From assembly GCF_038396675.1 (NCBI RefSeq), contig NC_088922.1, forward strand, positions 64,471,501 to 64,535,500: a stretch of 64,000 nt of DNA, written 5' to 3'. This DNA comes from Hydra vulgaris. Its lineage: Eukaryota > Cnidaria > Hydrozoa > Anthoathecata > Hydridae. A program made the translations under genes and the position numbers. Below are positions 22,243-33,309 of the stretch, in pieces. The number at the start of each line of letters is the position of its first letter. Position 1 is the first letter of the stretch. The notes beneath the pieces were generated by a model. It had not been told where the DNA came from. It saw only the letters and a list, made by a program, of their open reading frames with translations, and searched no databases.

Positions 22243-23499
22243 ATGGTGGATGATGCAAAAACAATCAATTCTAAAGATATTTTCCAAAATGAAGAAAACA
22301 ATGACACAGAACTACTAATTAAGAATAATGACAAAGAGTTGCTTAGAAACCTTATTGGATTCTGGTTACTGGGTCTGTGCAATAATTTTGGTTATGTTGT
22401 TATGTTGAGTGCAGCCTATGATATTTTGCAAGAGCAAACTCATACAAACACAACTAAATCATATTCTACTGATGGATTTCATTGCAATCCCATATCCACT
22501 GGTGCTGTTTTGCTTGCTGATATAATTCCATCGCTTATTATAAACTGGACTGCTCCTTTTTATATTAATCGATTTAGTTATCCTCTTCGAGTTGCAGTAG
22601 TTATAATTTTGTTAACTGCTAGCTTTCTTACTGTATCTTTTTCAACAAGTCGTTTTCTAAGTTTATTAGGCGTTGTTTTTGCCAGCATCAGTTCAGGTGC
22701 TGGAGAAATAACGTTTTTAAGTTTATCTGTTCATTTTAAGAAAACAACTGTTTCTACCTGGTCTTCTGGTACAGGAATGGCTGGCGTATGTGGTTCTTTA
22801 TCTTATGCATTTTTGAGACAGATAGGTTTATCCAGCCATGACACACTACTTGTTTTACTTGTTGTGCCAGCTTTATTTGCATTTACATTTTGGATAGTTT
22901 TGAAATTTCCATATGACATAAAAACAAAGAATGAATACATGTCACATGATAAACAACCAGGTTGTTTTGATAAAACAAAACAAATGTCATTTATTGCAAA
23001 AGTGCGTCTAATAAAGCCTTTGATTAAGTATATGGTTCCACTCTTTCTTGTGTATTTGGCAGAATATACAATTAACCAAGGTTTATTTGAATTGCTTTAT
23101 TACAAAATATGGTTAAGTCAAGCCAGCCAATACCGCTGGTTTCAAGTTGATTATCAGATTGGTGTGTTTATATCAAGATCGTCGGTAAACTTATTTCAAA
23201 TAAAAAAGGTGATTTTTCCTGCACTTTGCCAGTGGTTAGTTCTCTTGTTTTTACTCTTAGAAGTTTATTATGTTTTTATCCCATCTTTTTGGATCACATT
23301 GATTGTTATCTTATTTGAAGGTTTGTTAGGAGGTACTGTTTATGTAAATACATTTTACTTGATATTTCAAGAGGTAGAGGAAGATTACAGAGAGTTTTCT
23401 ATGAGTATGGCTAATGTTGCAAATATTAATGGAATTACAATTGCTGGTTTTCTGGCATTGCCTATTCACAATTTTTTATGCGAGCAAAAGAGATTATAA
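22243..23499 (+). CDS. CLN3: CLN3 / battenin (lysosomal membrane protein)
   Basis: Single open frame of 418 residues, close to the human length (438), with no sign of introns. After a polar N-terminus of about 30 residues (where CLN3 carries a lysosomal sorting region) comes the family signature GFWLLGLCNNFGYVVMLSAA. Further blocks are ASISSGAGEITFLSLS, TWSSGTGMAGVCGSLSYAF, YLAEYTINQGLFELLYY, YRWFQVDYQIGVFISRSS and, at the end, ITIAGFLALPIHNFLCEQ. About 10-11 hydrophobic segments fit the multi-span MFS-like topology. In mammals it acts in lysosomal glycerophosphodiester handling and is mutated in juvenile Batten disease. It follows the ADISSP-like gene closely on the same strand. The frame is undamaged, so a working gene is likely. 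Confidence 0.95.
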   Translation: MVDDAKTINSKDIFQNEENNDTELLIKNNDKELLRNLIGFWLLGLCNNFGYVVMLSAAYDILQEQTHTNTTKSYSTDGFHCNPISTGAVLLADIIPSLIINWTAPFYINRFSYPLRVAVVIILLTASFLTVSFSTSRFLSLLGVVFASISSGAGEITFLSLSVHFKKTTVSTWSSGTGMAGVCGSLSYAFLRQIGLSSHDTLLVLLVVPALFAFTFWIVLKFPYDIKTKNEYMSHDKQPGCFDKTKQMSFIAKVRLIKPLIKYMVPLFLVYLAEYTINQGLFELLYYKIWLSQASQYRWFQVDYQIGVFISRSSVNLFQIKKVIFPALCQWLVLLFLLLEVYYVFIPSFWITLIVILFEGLLGGTVYVNTFYLIFQEVEEDYREFSMSMANVANINGITIAGFLALPIHNFLCEQKRL

Positions 23500-24520
23500 A
23501 TAAGCAATGTAAGAAAATTTTTATATAAAAACAATATTAAAATATTTTATAAGTTCATGGTATTTTTGTTTTATTGGTAAATATTATTTTTTGAAAAATC
23601 TTTATTTTTGTGTAATTTATTTTTTAAATAGTATTAATAAATGATATTTTATACTTATTTTGTAAATCTAGAAAAATGATAAACTTTAAAAAAGTCTTGA
23701 TATCAGTATTTATTGTCAGTAATTGGTTCCAAAAATAATGTATAAAATATATATTTTAAATAAGTTCGATTTTTTTGAATTTTTTATATTTATTTTACTT
23801 CATATTTTAACATTATTCAAATTTCATATTCATTATATTAACAATATTTTTTATATTTTAAATTTGATTGTTTTAATGGCTATTATACTATTTGAAGTTT
23901 ATAATTTAGTTCTCTTGTTTTTTTTATTTAGTTAACTTATTTTTATATTTAAATATCTAATTTTTTTATCTTTTTTTTTTATTTGATCATTTTATTTTTT
24001 TCGTCAAAAATCTTTGGTTTTACTTCAGTTAAACTTCATACAACAGTTATTAGGGAAAAAACCGTGCTATTAGGGAAATTTCTCATCGAGTACTGCAAAT
24101 TTTTTGTAAAGTAATGTTTATATTGCACAGGTTGTGGTTATGGAAAACTCCAACAATAATTGATACGTGTACTTACAAGTACAGAAACGGTTTTGTTTTA
24201 GTGATAATTTTTGCCGTCATTGCGTATGAAAAACGTTATACACGTATAGAAATTAAAAAAAAAAAAGTTAATTTTGCAACAATGCTGTAGTTACAAAGTA
24301 TTTGCGCAGGAAAAATACTTTACAAGTCCAATTACAATACGAGTCTAATTATATTAAGTTTTAATTATATTAAAATTTTATTTGTTGTATGAAATTACAA
24401 AAACCAAGGTTTTATATAGTTTCAAACAATAATTTGATTAAAAAATGAAATATATTTCATTTTATGTTTTTATTACATTATATAAAAACATGTTACTATA
24501 AAATTTTTTAGAAGAAAATC
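23500..24520. other. AT-rich intergenic region 3' of CLN3
   Basis: Holds the probable CLN3 3' untranslated region (AATAAA-like words near 23635) and no other recognisable gene. The open frame at 23723-23935 is low-complexity. Confidence 0.5.
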
Positions 24521-24605
24521 CAATGTATTTTTATATTATATTTTTTTATATTTTAAAATGTTTTTTTATATTTTTTTATTTAATATATATGTGTGTGTGT
24601 GTGCG

Positions 24606-24704
24606 TGTGTTAAGTGATTTTCTACTAATTTATAATTGCTCTGTTCTTTTAAGAACATTGAGCACTCTATTTTGTTATTTTGTAAAATACATTTTAAAGT
24701 TGTT

Positions 24705-24715
<11 letters not shown>
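24606..24715 (+). repeat. dispersed repeat unit leading into (TA)n
   Basis: The unit reads GTTAAGTGATTTTCTACTAA, then TTGCTCTGTTC, AAGAACATTGAGCACTCTAT and AAAGTTGTTTAAATATATA. The same words in the same order occur on the minus strand at 51905-52010 and, in part, on the plus strand at 52094-52116. At 52 kb the unit lies next to a hammerhead ribozyme motif; here the ribozyme part is absent. Confidence 0.75.
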
Positions 24716-24908
<193 letters not shown>

Positions 24909-25225
24909 GGTTTCCGCACAATGTTATTATTACATTATATTAAAAAAATGTTACAATTTTACAAACACACACATATTCAGTAATTTTTTGTAATTGTGTA
25001 ATAAATTACACAAGCACAAACGTATATTTAGTAATTTTATTGTTAGTACTTATCCTTATTATTAAGTGTGTATCCTGAATCTTTGAGGTGGAGGGAAGGG
25101 TATATTTATCTCCTAACAACATAGCAATTCTTATAATTAGGGGACGTGGTTGTTTTAGGTCTTTTTTCTCCTTGGATACGCCGCTGGAGCTTTACATTTG
25201 TTATAATTATCTATTTTAGTTATGT

Positions 25226-25238
25226 TTTTTCTCTTTAG
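25226..25238 (+). promoter_or_regulatory. splice acceptor immediately before the MRPS12 start
   Basis: TTTTTTCTCTTTAG is a strong 3' splice site ending 7 bases before ATG 25246. The in-frame ATG at 25222 lies inside the tract, so it is unlikely to be translated. No upstream coding exon is needed, so this fits a spliced-leader acceptor or a 5'-UTR intron. Confidence 0.55.
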
Positions 25239-25245
25239 TTTGAAA

Positions 25246-25749
25246 ATGACAAACTTACTTAAATCTTTTTCAAGAAGCCTAATAAATTCATTCGTCTTAT
25301 TGAAACAGCCAGCATCTAAAACCTACTTTTCATTATTTCCCCCACAAAACGCGACTTTAAAGAAAAACTTACTTTTGAAAACAAACTTTGGTTTTAATTT
25401 GTTTCAGAGACGTCACTTACCTAGTTTAAATCAAATTCGTTTTCAAAAACCCCGTACAAAAAAGAAAAGACCAAAACCTAAAGTTCCAGACAGTCGACGA
25501 ATTTTGTACGGACCCCAGAGGAAAGGTATTTGTGTTAAAGTTGTTGTGAGGGCACCGAGAAAACCAAACTCTGCTCAGAGAAAGTGCGCTGTTCTTCGAC
25601 TAAATGACGGTAAGCTGATAACTGCCTACATACCTGGTGAAAAAGCAAATCTTCAAGAACATGGCGTCGTTTTGTTCCGTGGTGGTCGAGTGCAAGATTG
25701 CCCAGGGATTAAGTACAAAATAATACGCGGAGTTTACGATATGAATTAA
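25246..25749 (+). CDS. MRPS12: mitochondrial ribosomal protein uS12m
   Basis: A 167-residue protein. Residues 1-55 are basic and serine-rich with few acids, as in a mitochondrial targeting peptide. From LPSLNQIRF onward it follows the S12 family: [53 protein letters not shown] and [19 protein letters not shown]. The PRKPNSA loop reaches the decoding centre of the small subunit, and GRVQDCPG is the conserved C-terminal turn. The start at 25246 is chosen over 25222 because the latter is inside a splice-acceptor tract. It is one exon, intact and on the same strand as CLN3, 1.75 kb upstream. Confidence 0.95.
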   Translation: MTNLLKSFSRSLINSFVLLKQPASKTYFSLFPPQNATLKKNLLLKTNFGFNLFQRRHLPSLNQIRFQKPRTKKKRPKPKVPDSRRILYGPQRKGICVKVVVRAPRKPNSAQRKCAVLRLNDGKLITAYIPGEKANLQEHGVVLFRGGRVQDCPGIKYKIIRGVYDMN

Positions 25750-26009
25750 TTATTTTAAATCTAATACAAATGTGTTTTTCATTTCTTTTTAATTCCAGTT
25801 CTTTAATAATCTAAAATTATTTTAATTATAATTTTATGGTGATCTTATTACCCATACAAACGTGATTTCATTTTTAGTTTTTTTATTACAGTTTATTACA
25901 ATTTTTTTTTTAATTCACTTGTTTTTAAAGAGACATTCAAAAGAACTAAAATATTTATTAGTAACATTTTGAGACTAATTAGACCGTGTTTTAATTTTAG
26001 CAAAGAAAT

Positions 26010-26090
26010 ATTTACCGCGGCGAAGTAATAAGAGTTCTGGCTTCAGAAGGTCCGTGTTTCAAAGCCGGTCTAATAGTCTCGAAAAATAAC
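26010..26090 (+). repeat. possible tRNA-derived SINE head
   Basis: The stretch GGCGAAGTAATAAGAGTTCTGG resembles a tRNA A-box region and GGTCCGTGTTTCAAAGCCGG resembles a B-box, with the spacing of a tRNA between them and TTCAGAA in the anticodon position. It has no clear acceptor stem, so a working tRNA is unlikely. It sits just upstream of the CR1-like remnant. Confidence 0.3.
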
Positions 26091-26109
26091 TTATAAATAA
26101 TGTATTAGT

Positions 26110-27840
26110 TTAAAACTGTCTCTACGAACTAATTTAGGGCTTTGAAAATTTATCTAAGATCAAACGAAAATTATATATAAATGACCTAAAAAACAAAGAG
26201 ACCTTTAAATGAAAAACTATACAAAGATTGCAAATATCTTTTTGTAAAAACTTAAAAAAGAATAACTACTCAAAATTATTCGAAAATGTTGAGAATAACT
26301 CTAAACGCACTTGGAAAATATTAGAGAAATTGGCGTAAAACAAAAACTTGTTTCCTTTCCGCAAGTGGTTAGAGTGAATAACAAAGATGTTTTTGAACCT
26401 AGATTAATGGCTCACGAGTTCAACTAATTCTTTATTGACATCGGCTCCAAACTGGCAAATATAATTCCTAATACCCAAGTTGTGTTCATTATCCTTTAAG
26501 TTATCGTTTTAATGGTTTCAAGTGTCATTCAAATCTATTAAAAAAAAAAAAAAAAGCTCCTGGAGCTGATGAAATAAACGGAAACAGTCTTAGAATGCTT
26601 TGAACAATTAAAAGATATTCTCTTTAAAGTTTTCAAAGCGTCAATACATCAGGGAGTTTTCCCTGATCAGTTAAAACTATCATATTCTACAAAAAAGGAG
26701 ACAGAACTAATATAGTAATCACCGACCTTTCTCTATTTTATTGATTTTTTTAAAAATTTAGGAATTAGGTACCATAGATACTTATTTTAAGGGAAAAATT
26801 TTTTTTATATAAAAATCAGTTTGCTTTTAAAAGAAATAGTTCTACTGAGCATGTAATCATCCATATTTCAGTGGTGTTCTAAAAAAATCAATTTTGGGTG
26901 TTTCATGTGGTGTTCCACAAGAATCAATTTTGGGCATTTCATGTGGTGTTCCACAAGAATAAATTTTGGCACCACTTCTTTTTTTAATCTTCATTAATTT
27001 GCATAAAGCTTCTAATCTTTTAAGTATTATGTTTGTGGATGATACTAATTTTTTTTTTTTTAGTCTAATAACAGTATTAAAAAACTCTTAATACTACGAA
27101 TGAAGAATTCAAAATATTTCTAGCTGATTTGAATGCAATAAACTTACCCTAAATATTAACAAGATAAAATGGATTTTTTTTCATTTGATAACTAAAAAAC
27201 GTTATTTACCCCCAGCTCTAATTGATATTTTCATTGACCAAATTGAAATTAAAAGAGGTTGCGTCACAAAACTTTTAGGTCTATTCCTTGATGAGAACAT
27301 CACATGGAAACAACATATTGATTATGTTGGTACTAAAGTTTCCAAAAATACTAAGTTTTATCCCAACTTTATTATGCATTTATTCATAGCTATATGAATT
27401 ATGCAAAAGTTTCTTGGCAAGCACAGAAAAATGTAAGTTACAATCTCTCTATCGTCATTAGGAACATGGAATATGTGTAACTAATTTTGCTGATCATTTT
27501 TCTCTAAACGACTTTTTTCTGAAATGGTAATACGAAATATTTACGAACTCAATATTTTCGATATTTTATGCTCTGTATATATATGTAAAAATATGTAAAA
27601 ATAATCTTTTTTCGTTTTTAATGATCTAATTTACCTTGAAATCTACCAATAAATACTCTCTGAGAAATACCAACCTTCTCTAAGAGCCTTTTTGTTAAAC
27701 AAAGTTTAACCAATTTTGCAGTGTTTATCGTGCACCCCATTTTTGGAATAAAAATGTTTTGTCCTATTATTTTAATTGTGATCTGCCTACTTCTTTGTAT
27801 CTTTTTTTATTGTTTTTTTTTTATTATTGCATTATAAATA
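26110..27840 (+). pseudogene. CR1-like retrotransposon relic
   Basis: Broken + strand remains of an ORF2 protein. In shifting frames one can read the endonuclease-RT linker (NKETFK, FENVENNSKRTWKILEKLA), a FNNFFxDIGSKLANIIPN-like block, APGADEIN, ESILGIS / CGVPQE, FVDDTNFF (the catalytic box, at about 27030) and the C-terminal LLGLFLDENITWKQHIDYVG. About 36 bases around GTGGTGTTCCACAAGAAT are tandemly duplicated at 26896-26965. Same family as the copies at 0.7-4.2 and 28.2-32.6 kb. Confidence 0.65.
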
Positions 27841-27886
27841 AGCATTTCGTTACAATATTTAAAATACAAATATATATAATAATAAA

Positions 27887-27890
<4 letters not shown>

Positions 27891-27977
<87 letters not shown>
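27891..27977. repeat. (TA)n microsatellite
   Basis: About 43 TA units immediately 3' of the CR1-like relic. Confidence 0.95.
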
Positions 27978-27979
<2 letters not shown>

Positions 27980-28149
27980 GGTCTTGTCGTCGTGTACTGC
28001 TAAGAAATGATCGTGTTAAAATTTATAAGATGTTTACAAGATAAAAAATAAGTTAACGAAGTAAGAAGCTTAAAATATTCCGTTACAAATACATGACACA
28101 TTATTATATATTACAGTTGTTAATGATGCATATATAATTTTTATAAATC

Positions 28150-28884
28150 AATTGTTAAATAGGGGGTAAAAAGGAAGATCACTAAAAAAAAAATCGAAAG
28201 TATATTGTTACATCTTCAATTGTAAAAATGAGTTCTTTAAGCTTTCGTTTAAAAGAAAAGTGGTTACTATAATGAATAAAATCCTTAGTAAAATTTTTAA
28301 AAACTATTTTATTCCATAAGAATGGTCCGCGATAATCAATACAAAATTTAAAAAGATTTGTTTGAAAAATGGGCTGCTTAATAAAATTATCATTCCGCAA
28401 AATATATTTATTTTTATCTTTCGATGAATACAAATTATGGAAAGAAATAGGGGATGAATTGGTTTTACATTTAAACATAAAACAAAGAATATTAAAAATG
28501 TTAAGTTCATATATATTAAAAACTTTCATTTCAAATAATAGAGGCTTGGCATGAGTATAACGGTCTTTAAAATATATGAGACGTGCTACATGCTTCTGCT
28601 GACAATAAAGAGGTTTAAGTTTAATTTTCTTTGCACTACCCCAAGCAATGTTTCCATAGTTTATGTGACAATGAATAAATGAGTGATATAATTGTACTAA
28701 AGTACGTTTATTCAAAACATTTTTTGTTTTGTACAATATTCCTATACTTTTTGAAATTTTACTTGATAAGTTTTTAATGTGACTTTTCCATGTAAGATTT
28801 TTATCTATACAAACACCTAGAAAGTTGGTTACTGTTACTTGTTTAATTTTTATATTGTCAATAATAAGATGAGGCATGTTAATT
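28150..28884 (-). pseudogene. CR1-like retrotransposon ORF2, C-terminal part (3' of the insertion)
   Basis: From the insertion site the frame continues NMPHLIIDNIKIKQV, then TNFLGVCIDKNLTWKSHI, GILYKTKNVLNKRTL, INYGNIAWGSA and QQKHVARLIYFKDRYTHAKP, the usual region after the RT domain of these elements. It stays open to the stop at 28182. The methionine at 28901 belongs to the inserted transposon, not to this gene. Its upstream half is at 31740-32600. Confidence 0.8.
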
Positions 28885-31739
28885 GAAGAGCAGTTTTCCA
28901 AAACTTGTTAAGTCCATTTTTGTAGTTTTGAGATATTTAGGTTTTTTTGTTTATGAAAAAACTAAAACTCACATGTAAATTTTTATAAGTTGAAAACATT
29001 CAAATTACTTACACTTCATTTATAATTAAGCTTTGGTAAATCTTTGTTTATTATAAGCCACTTTTTTAGCCCTTTAAAATGTGTTGATTTTTCCAAAACT
29101 GTGTAAGTCCATGTGACTTAACAAGTTTTGGTTGAACTATAAAATGTACTAGGTAAAAAACTCTTCTATAACTGTTGGTTGTTGTGTTGTAACATCTTTT
29201 AGTTTTACATAAAGTAAGTATTGTCTTTAAAAAATAACTGAACTTAGACTAAAGCCCCTAATGATAATCTTAATTGAAGATAATCACATTAAACTTTTTA
29301 TTTGTATTTATTTACAGTCATTTATTCTTCAAATGCAGTGGTTGAAAGCTTAATATGATTACAAAATACTTAACTTTAAACAACATTGTTACAGAATAAC
29401 ATTAATGACAACAATATGCAATAATTTAAATCTCCAATATATTATTTTTGGCTTTTTATTGAAAAATTTTCCAAAATACACTAAACAAGAACACTAACAG
29501 TTGCAATAAAATATAAAGTATCTACATGTAATAGTAGTTGACAAGACACACGTCTTAATAGTGAAGTGATAATATTATTATGTGGATTATGTCAAATGAA
29601 GCAAATTTAAATGATACAATGAACAGAAAATAAAAATACATTACATTTCAAAAAAATATAACAAAAAATATTGATAATAGAACATCAGTTATAGGAAACT
29701 TTTACAAAAAAGATTCAGTGATATCATCATAGAACTGAACTTCCTCTCCTTCTCCTTCAACATTCACTCCCAATACATTATTATAAAATGAAACTGCATT
29801 AGCTGGAATAGTAAAAAATGACATAAGTTTTCGCACATCATCAGCTTTAACTTTGTTTTCTGGGGTTAATTTAACAGCCTTTTCAAGCGCCTAAATTTTC
29901 TCTTACCCTTAGCCAAAACTGTTACCATTGTTGGTTCAGCATTGTAGGTTGTCTGAACAAACAGTGCAGTTTTAGTATAGGTTAACACTCGCTGTTCTCT
30001 CATTAAGAATTGTAGCTTTGATTTTAAAATATTTTTTGTTACCAACTGAAAATAAACCATTTCCCAGTTTATTCCAAATACGTGTAAAGTGCCAAATTCA
30101 GAAAAAATATCATAATATTCCTCTGGGGATAGAATATTTTCTCTTTTCCGAAGCATTTTCTCTATTCTTCCAAACACTCTATCTGGAGGCATATAGCTAT
30201 GCCCTCGAATAGGGAAAAAATGTTCAATTTTTGTAAAAACTTCAATTTTTTTAATGAAATTCATCAGAGTGCTCATTACAACAGAGTTTTTATTTTGCGA
30301 TGAGTAAGCATCTGAAAAAAAACGTATAATTTTAGGACTCACTTCATTTTGACTGCACTCATCTTCAATCTTATCTAAGTAGTTCAATAATGCAGAAGCT
30401 ACTTGATTGCTTCCGCGTCCACTTTGAGTCTCAAGCCATGTGTATATGTCCACATTTTGTTTGTCTTGTTTTGCACCCTGCCTTACAAATGTAAAACTTC
30501 ACCTACACTAAGCTTGGGAAGTTGTTGATTTTGCTGCATATCAAAGGAAAAAGTGATTGTATCAGGCTGAGTATTTCTTAACAGATCAAAAAACTTTGAA
30601 GCACGCAGTTTGTGGACTCGCAAGTCAGTTATAAGCTTTTGCTTAGCAGCTGGTGTGCTTGCACTCTTAATTTCCATTTTCGTTGTCTCACAAAAAGAGT
30701 AGACATCAGTTCTAGGATTTCCAAAGCCTAAGTTGAATTTGGAAATGCACACTCGAGTAAACTTTGATAACGAAGCTGCAGAACAACTAGTAATCGATCT
30801 AAATGATTTAGAACATACAGGCACTAGGTCACCTGCACTGTTGCGCACAGTGTAGTTAAGTATTTGCCGGCGTGTTTTAGTCTGCAATGCCTTACGATGT
30901 CTTGTTCTAGATGGCATTTTACTCGACACATGCCTTTGAATGAACTTGTCTTGCTCAATCTTTTCTCCACGTTGGTAAAATGCATCAAAAAATCCTAAAA
31001 ACAAAAGAAAATATAATTAAATATAATATAAATTATATTACAAATTTATTATATTAAATTTAAATAATAACATTAAAATATAAAACCATTTTTATAATAA
31101 ACAATAGTACTTTATTAAAAACTAATAAAATATAGCCTATATTAATAATAAAATATATAGATTTAATCCTCAAAACAAAAAGTTATTTTTTTCAATAATA
31201 ACTAGACTCGATTATATTACTATAACTATAACTATTAGACTACTGTCTAATAGTAGATCTACTAATATTAGAAGAGACCAACCTTGTAAATCTTTCAAAA
31301 CTAGGTCACCAGCCCTACACTGGCCATTACGATGTTGGCAGCTTAGTATTGGCATTTTATCGATCTTTTTATATTTTGTACTCTTATCTTTTGTTTTCTG
31401 CCATTCTTTAATTCTTTTTCGTCCTCTACCGGGTGTTACTGGGGAAGCGAATTCATCAAGGAGCTCCGATACATCTACATTGTCGTTCGACACCATTGCA
31501 ACAAAATGCTTTCACTGCGCATGCGCATGGACCTAACGAGTTTTGGAAAGAATTTGTATCATGACTTACCAAGTTTTGGAAAAATGTCAATATTTTGTAC
31601 TTACTTTATATTGCCATATAACAAGTTTTGCATGAAACGGTTTTATTCATTAAATAGACATCAGAGAGAATTTCCAGAAAAATGAGTTATCTCATTTTTT
31701 TCATTTTTTGACTGGACCAGTTTTGGAAAACTGCTCTTC
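28885..31739 (-). mobile_element. DNA transposon with DUF7869-like DDE gene, AATT target duplication
   Basis: The first 21 bases (GAAGAGCAGTTTTCCAAAAC and one more) are repeated exactly in inverted orientation at the other end, with looser matching for about 10 more. AATT flanks both ends (28881-28884, 31740-31743). Removal of the element plus one AATT makes the CR1-like frame continuous (HKLP-I-NMPHL), so AATT is a true target duplication. Words of the type CCAAAACTTGTTAAGTC recur in both orientations in the subterminal zones (about 28898, 29094, 29119, 31540, 31570, 31620). Four-base duplications are known for the Sola superfamily; I cannot confirm membership. Confidence 0.88.
29702..31496 (-). 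pseudogene. DUF7869-like DDE transposase gene, spliced, lightly damaged
   Basis: Exon 1 is 31496-31283 (MVSNDNVDVSELLDEFASPV to KDLQ), donor CAAG/GTTGGT. Exon 2 starts at 30994 after TTTGTTTTTAG and is in the same phase (Q-G-FFDAFYQRG). It reads VPVCSKSF, a block common before the catalytic domain, and TFSFDMQQNQQLPKLSVGEV with the first Asp. A frameshift at about 30480 follows. The next frame gives YTWLETQSGRGSNQVASALL, IIRFFSDAYSSQNKN (second Asp; usual form SDxCxGQNKN) and RGHSYMPPDRVFGRIEK. A second frameshift near 29880 leads to a tail ending at 29702. The region between VCSKSF and the first Asp is shorter than in insect homologues as I recall them. Family named from memory. Confidence 0.7.
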
Positions 31740-32600
31740 AATTGGCAGTTTATGTTTTTTGATAAGAGAATGGAAAAGAACCCATTTAGTTTTATCAATG
31801 TTAAGAGATAATTTGTTAGTCTTAAACCAGTCAGATATTTTGATTAACTCGATGTTCAAGCAACTAAAAAAGAAGGAATGCTTTTGTGTGACGTAAATAA
31901 ATTGGTGTCATCAACAAAAATAATTGTTATTAAATCCGAGGCTTTGTATAAATCATTAATATAAATAAGGAAAAGAAGAGGTCCTAACATGGATCCTAGA
32001 GGTAATATCTACATGTAATATTTAACAAATTTGATGATAATGTTTCATTGGCGTAAACAAATTGTTTGCGATTAGTTAAATAACATTTTAACAATTTTAA
32101 AACATTGTCTGTTATACCACAACATTTTAATTTTTTAGCAATAATTTTATGATTAATGGTATCAAACTCTTTCGCTAAATCAATAAATACTCCCCATGTG
32201 AATTTAGAATTATTAAATGAGTCTGATATACTTCTTGTAAGCTGAATAATTGCATGCTCTGTTGAATTTTTTTTTTTAAATCCATATTGCATGTTATATA
32301 ATAATTTGTTTGAAAGAAGGTGATTGTATATTCTGTTGTACAAAATTCTTTCAAAAATTTTAGAAAAAACAGAGAGGATAGAAACTGGACGATAGTGTTT
32401 AACATTAGTTTTTTCTCCTTCTTTAAAAATAGGAATAATTTTTGCTATTTTTAAATCATCAGGAAAAACTCCCTGATTAATAGAGCATTTAAAAATTTGG
32501 AAAAGTATGTCTTTTAAAACGTCAAAACAGTTTATAATAACATTCCCATTGACATCATCTGGACCAACTGCTTTATTTTTTAAAATTAGGCTGAAAAATC
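31740..32600 (-). pseudogene. CR1-like retrotransposon ORF2, RT part (5' of the insertion)
   Basis: Read on the minus strand in slightly shifting frames: AVGPDDVNGNVI, RPVSILSVFSKIFERILYNR, LYNMQYGFKKKNSTEHAI, FIDLAKEFDTINHKI, then (after a frameshift near 32005) GSMLGPLLFLIYINDLYKAS and a IIFVDDTN-like catalytic box. It runs up to the site of the AATT insertion and continues at 28884. The copy is 5'-truncated near 32600, with no endonuclease, as is usual for this group. Confidence 0.75.
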
Positions 32601-32639
32601 TTTTACTCTCTCATATTATAAAAACTTGAAAATACTATT

Positions 32640-33230
32640 TATGTAAGGGATTATTACTATTTGTCTAAGGGAAATAATTATTAAACTTTATCACCTATGT
32701 TTAAAAGTAATACGTGCATGCATATATTATTTTATTTTATGCATATATTATTTTATTATGTTATACTTATAGTTACTTTATAACCTATCATTTTGTTTAC
32801 ACTAGTATATGATTCTGACATCAAGATCCAGTGCCAACAACACCAGAGGAAGGGGACCAGGGGGGCACTGGCTCTACCGCTTTTTTACTTAAGAGCCTTT
32901 TTTTTATTAAGAAACTTCTAGATATAGAGGACCTTTTTTATAATATGACGATGTGCCCCTCCACTTCAAAACCCGTGTTGTCATCCATAAAGATCTAACT
33001 GATCTACTTTCAGGTACCTAGTTTTTCAAATGTTAGTAGTATTTGTTAGCTTTATAAACTGTATTAACTTTTATTTATGAAAATTATATTGTAAAAACGA
33101 ACTAAAAATAATATATTATAAGCATTTATTCAAGACGTTCTTGAAACAATATCTTAATTTTAACTTACATTTTTTAAATTATTTTTCAAAGCTTCTAAAA
33201 GAAGTTCATATTATGATCTTCTTCCAGAAG
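32640..33230. other. region without recognised gene; possible hAT end
   Basis: Contains GGGGGGCACTGGCTCTACCGC-like sequence near 32860-32880 of the kind found at hAT ends, which might be the left edge of the hAT at 33.6-40.5 kb, but the matching right end was not found. Confidence 0.3.
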
Positions 33231-33234
33231 CTTT

Positions 33235-33309
33235 AAACTTGCAAAAGGTTCTGATGACAAGATCATTATGATTCATAATGATCTTATCATCAGAACCTTT
33301 TGCAAGTTT
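33235..33309. repeat. short-spacer inverted repeat
   Basis: Arms of about 36 bases (AAACTTGCAAAAGGTTCTGA and on) pair with one unpaired base each side and a spacer of about 2 bases. Confidence 0.92.

Noticed and set aside
23723-23935. 70-residue hydrophobic frame downstream of CLN3
   Set aside because: Low-complexity AT-rich sequence (F, I, L runs) with no family resemblance; could not be supported as a gene.
25222-25245. Upstream in-frame ATG of MRPS12
   Set aside because: It lies inside a strong polypyrimidine splice-acceptor tract and adds a non-conserved MFFLFSLK.
26560-26590. CTGATGA followed by GAAA, hammerhead-like
   Set aside because: The bases are the APGADEIN codons of the CR1-like RT relic, and stems I and III do not pair.
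28885-28901. ATG at 28901 as start of the CR1-like fragment
   Set aside because: The first codons (MENCSS) come from the terminal repeat of the inserted transposon; the native frame continues from 31743.
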